A stretch of 5,813 nucleotides of DNA, from contig CABIYQ010000039.1 in assembly GCA_902362965.1 (NCBI GenBank), forward strand, positions 1-5,813. Direction: 5' to 3'. Below the pieces are notes generated by a model. The model was not told the DNA's origin, ran no database searches, and saw nothing but the letters and a program-made list of their open reading frames with translations. This DNA comes from Oscillospiraceae bacterium (GTDB taxonomy: Bacteria > Bacillota > Clostridia > Oscillospirales > Ruminococcaceae). The position numbers and the translations under genes are program-made. Shown piece by piece: positions 4,922-5,813 of the stretch (the first letter of the stretch is position 1; every line of letters starts with the position of its first letter).

Positions 4922-5813
4922 TTAATCATAGTCATTACTTGTTGACATAAGCTTGTATAGCTTGCTGTCTGTAGGAAATTCATCTTTAAACGGAATGATC
5001 GTTCCGTGCTGATGTTTGTCGATATAGTAAATAAGACCTTCGCCTACACCGGTATCGGTAATGTATTCCATCTGCTGAGGAGAGATGCCCAGACGTTCCG
5101 CAAGTATCTCACGGTCTCCGGCGGCTTGTCCTAACAGCACTATAAAAGCGGAATTTTTAAGAATATTTTCTACCTGATGAGAGAGAAGAACATCTGTAAC
5201 ATTCTGAGTAATTCCGGTAGGTTTACCGCCCCATTTTCTCAGCTCTTTCCACATTTTCGTAGAATATGCGGCAGTCAGAGGATCGTTCAGAAGCAAATGA
5301 AACTCGTCAACATAAAACCATGTACTGAGATTTTTGTCTCTGCTGTTGGAAATTTTGTTCCAGACGTAATCTACAATAACCAAAATACCCATTTTATGAA
5401 GATGTTCGGAAAGTTTCCTAATGTCGAAACATAAAATACGATTGTTAACATCTACATTTGTTCTGTGATTAAAAACGCTGAGAGAACCTGTTACAAAAAT
5501 CTCCAAAGCGTCTGCAACGTCCTGCGCATGCAGATTGTTTTCAACGCTTCTCAACGCATTGTACAGATCTTTAAAAACAGGTATATTTTCAGGATTGGGA
5601 TCGTCCAGATATTTCTGATAGATTTTCCTTATGCATCTGTCAATTATTGACTTTTCGGCAGCTTCGAGGTTTCCTATAGCCGCTTCGCACATGGAAAGAA
5701 TAAATTGAGATTTGATTGCAACAGGATCATCGCCCTTTTCATAGCTTCTTAAATTTATATCAAAAGGATTTAAATGATGTTTAGATGTTGCGGAAATTTC
5801 GATTACAGTACCG
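4922..5813 (-). CDS. VirB4-type conjugation ATPase, C-terminal part (5' end outside window)
   Basis: The frame is open from the right edge (first full codon at 5812) to TAA at 4924-4922, giving 297 codons. An internal ATG at 5692 is not the start, because upstream codons continue the family pattern GTVIEISATSKHHLNPFDIN. Visible VirB4/TraE features are the region after the nucleotide fold, Walker B as STWFYVDEFHLLL (Asp169-Glu170 of the visible part), the following ITQNV motif (Gln about 203), and AFIVLLGQAAGDREILAERLGIS near the C-terminus. The Walker A loop lies outside the window. VirB4 is the cytoplasmic, membrane-associated hexameric ATPase that powers assembly of type IV secretion systems and substrate transfer. 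It is the first visible gene of the transfer operon; the operon promoter is upstream of the window. No lesion is seen in the visible part. Confidence 0.93.
   Translation of the reverse strand, partial: GTVIEISATSKHHLNPFDINLRSYEKGDDPVAIKSQFILSMCEAAIGNLEAAEKSIIDRCIRKIYQKYLDDPNPENIPVFKDLYNALRSVENNLHAQDVADALEIFVTGSLSVFNHRTNVDVNNRILCFDIRKLSEHLHKMGILVIVDYVWNKISNSRDKNLSTWFYVDEFHLLLNDPLTAAYSTKMWKELRKWGGKPTGITQNVTDVLLSHQVENILKNSAFIVLLGQAAGDREILAERLGISPQQMEYITDTGVGEGLIYYIDKHQHGTIIPFKDEFPTDSKLYKLMSTSNDYD

Larger units (their letters stand above)
1840..5813 (-). mobile_element. Conjugative transfer module of a Tn1549/CTn-like element (partial)
   Basis: Five minus-strand genes appear in the order VirB4 ATPase, M23 peptidase with a transmembrane anchor, DUF4315, DUF4366, AbrB-type regulator. 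From established knowledge, the first four in this order are characteristic of Tn1549-like and C. difficile CTn-like integrative conjugative elements, where topoisomerase III usually follows; a topB remnant does lie further left at 69-218. The block continues beyond the right edge. No integrase, relaxase, origin of transfer or attachment site is visible, so whether the whole element is mobile cannot be judged. The damaged topB and the inserted AT-rich DNA suggest at least this end is degraded or rearranged. Confidence 0.85.

Noticed and set aside
2698..5048. Further half-sites TTCGCCTAC at about 2698 and 5039 as extra palindrome copies
   Set aside because: They lack the second arm and lie inside coding sequence (YVGEE and GVGEG codons), so they are not related to the three full palindromes.
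5177..5650. Plus-strand frames 5177-5434 and 5465-5650
   Set aside because: They are complements of VirB4 coding sequence that contains the Walker B and ITQNV motifs; no ribosome-binding site.
5690..5692. ATG at 5692 as the start of the VirB4 gene
   Set aside because: The frame stays open to the window edge and the upstream residues (SATSKHHLNPFDIN) are typical VirB4 sequence, so it is an internal methionine.
1..5813. CRISPR array, tRNA or rRNA genes
   Set aside because: No regularly spaced direct repeats, no cloverleaf-like sequences and no rRNA-like stretches were seen.

Overview
The window looks like part of an integrated conjugative element in a low-GC Gram-positive bacterium, most likely a gut-type Clostridia (Ruminococcus/Oscillospiraceae-like). 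Supporting signs are AT-rich DNA, strong AGGAGG-type ribosome-binding sites, and a gene order known from the Tn1549/CTn-type elements of Clostridia: VirB4 ATPase, large M23 peptidase (CD1108-like), DUF4315, DUF4366 (CD1107-like), then topoisomerase III. The species cannot be fixed from this sequence, and the family names come from remembered motifs and gene order, not a search.

Right part (1840-5813, all on the minus strand, so transcription runs from high to low coordinates). A VirB4-type conjugation ATPase enters from the right edge (C-terminal 297 codons only). It is followed by a membrane-anchored M23 endopeptidase, a small coiled-coil DUF4315 protein, a secreted or membrane-anchored DUF4366 protein and an AbrB-type regulator with a C-terminal four-cysteine zinc ribbon. 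M23/DUF4315 and DUF4315/DUF4366 overlap by 1 and 4 nt, so they are one polycistron and probably translationally coupled. The first two supply energy and local wall opening for the mating channel. The two DUF proteins are accessory and of unknown mechanism. The AbrB protein is a plausible element-borne regulator.

Left part (1-1839). At 69-218 lies the ribosome-binding site and first ~46 codons of topB (DNA topoisomerase III), which then breaks off. Between this remnant and abrB is a block of about 1.6 kb that is visibly poorer in GC: by my count 17% in 541-600 against 37% in 4981-5040. The block holds an unknown 228-aa multi-pass membrane protein behind a perfect consensus sigma-A promoter, an unknown convergent 124-aa membrane protein, and a decayed, frameshifted copy of a conserved hypothetical gene. 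It ends against a hairpin that looks like half of the original abrB terminator. The block is best read as foreign cargo or successive insertions between abrB and topB, with loss of most of topB.

The most notable pattern is a 15-bp perfect palindrome (two 7-bp arms, TTCGCCA and TGGCGAA, around one A/T base). It occurs three times, each time just upstream of the ribosome-binding site of a minus-strand element gene: topB, abrB and the M23 peptidase. It may be the operator of the element's own AbrB-type protein, an RNA hairpin controlling operon segments, or a small repeated element. The topB copy also sits 12 bp from the -35 box of the cargo promoter.
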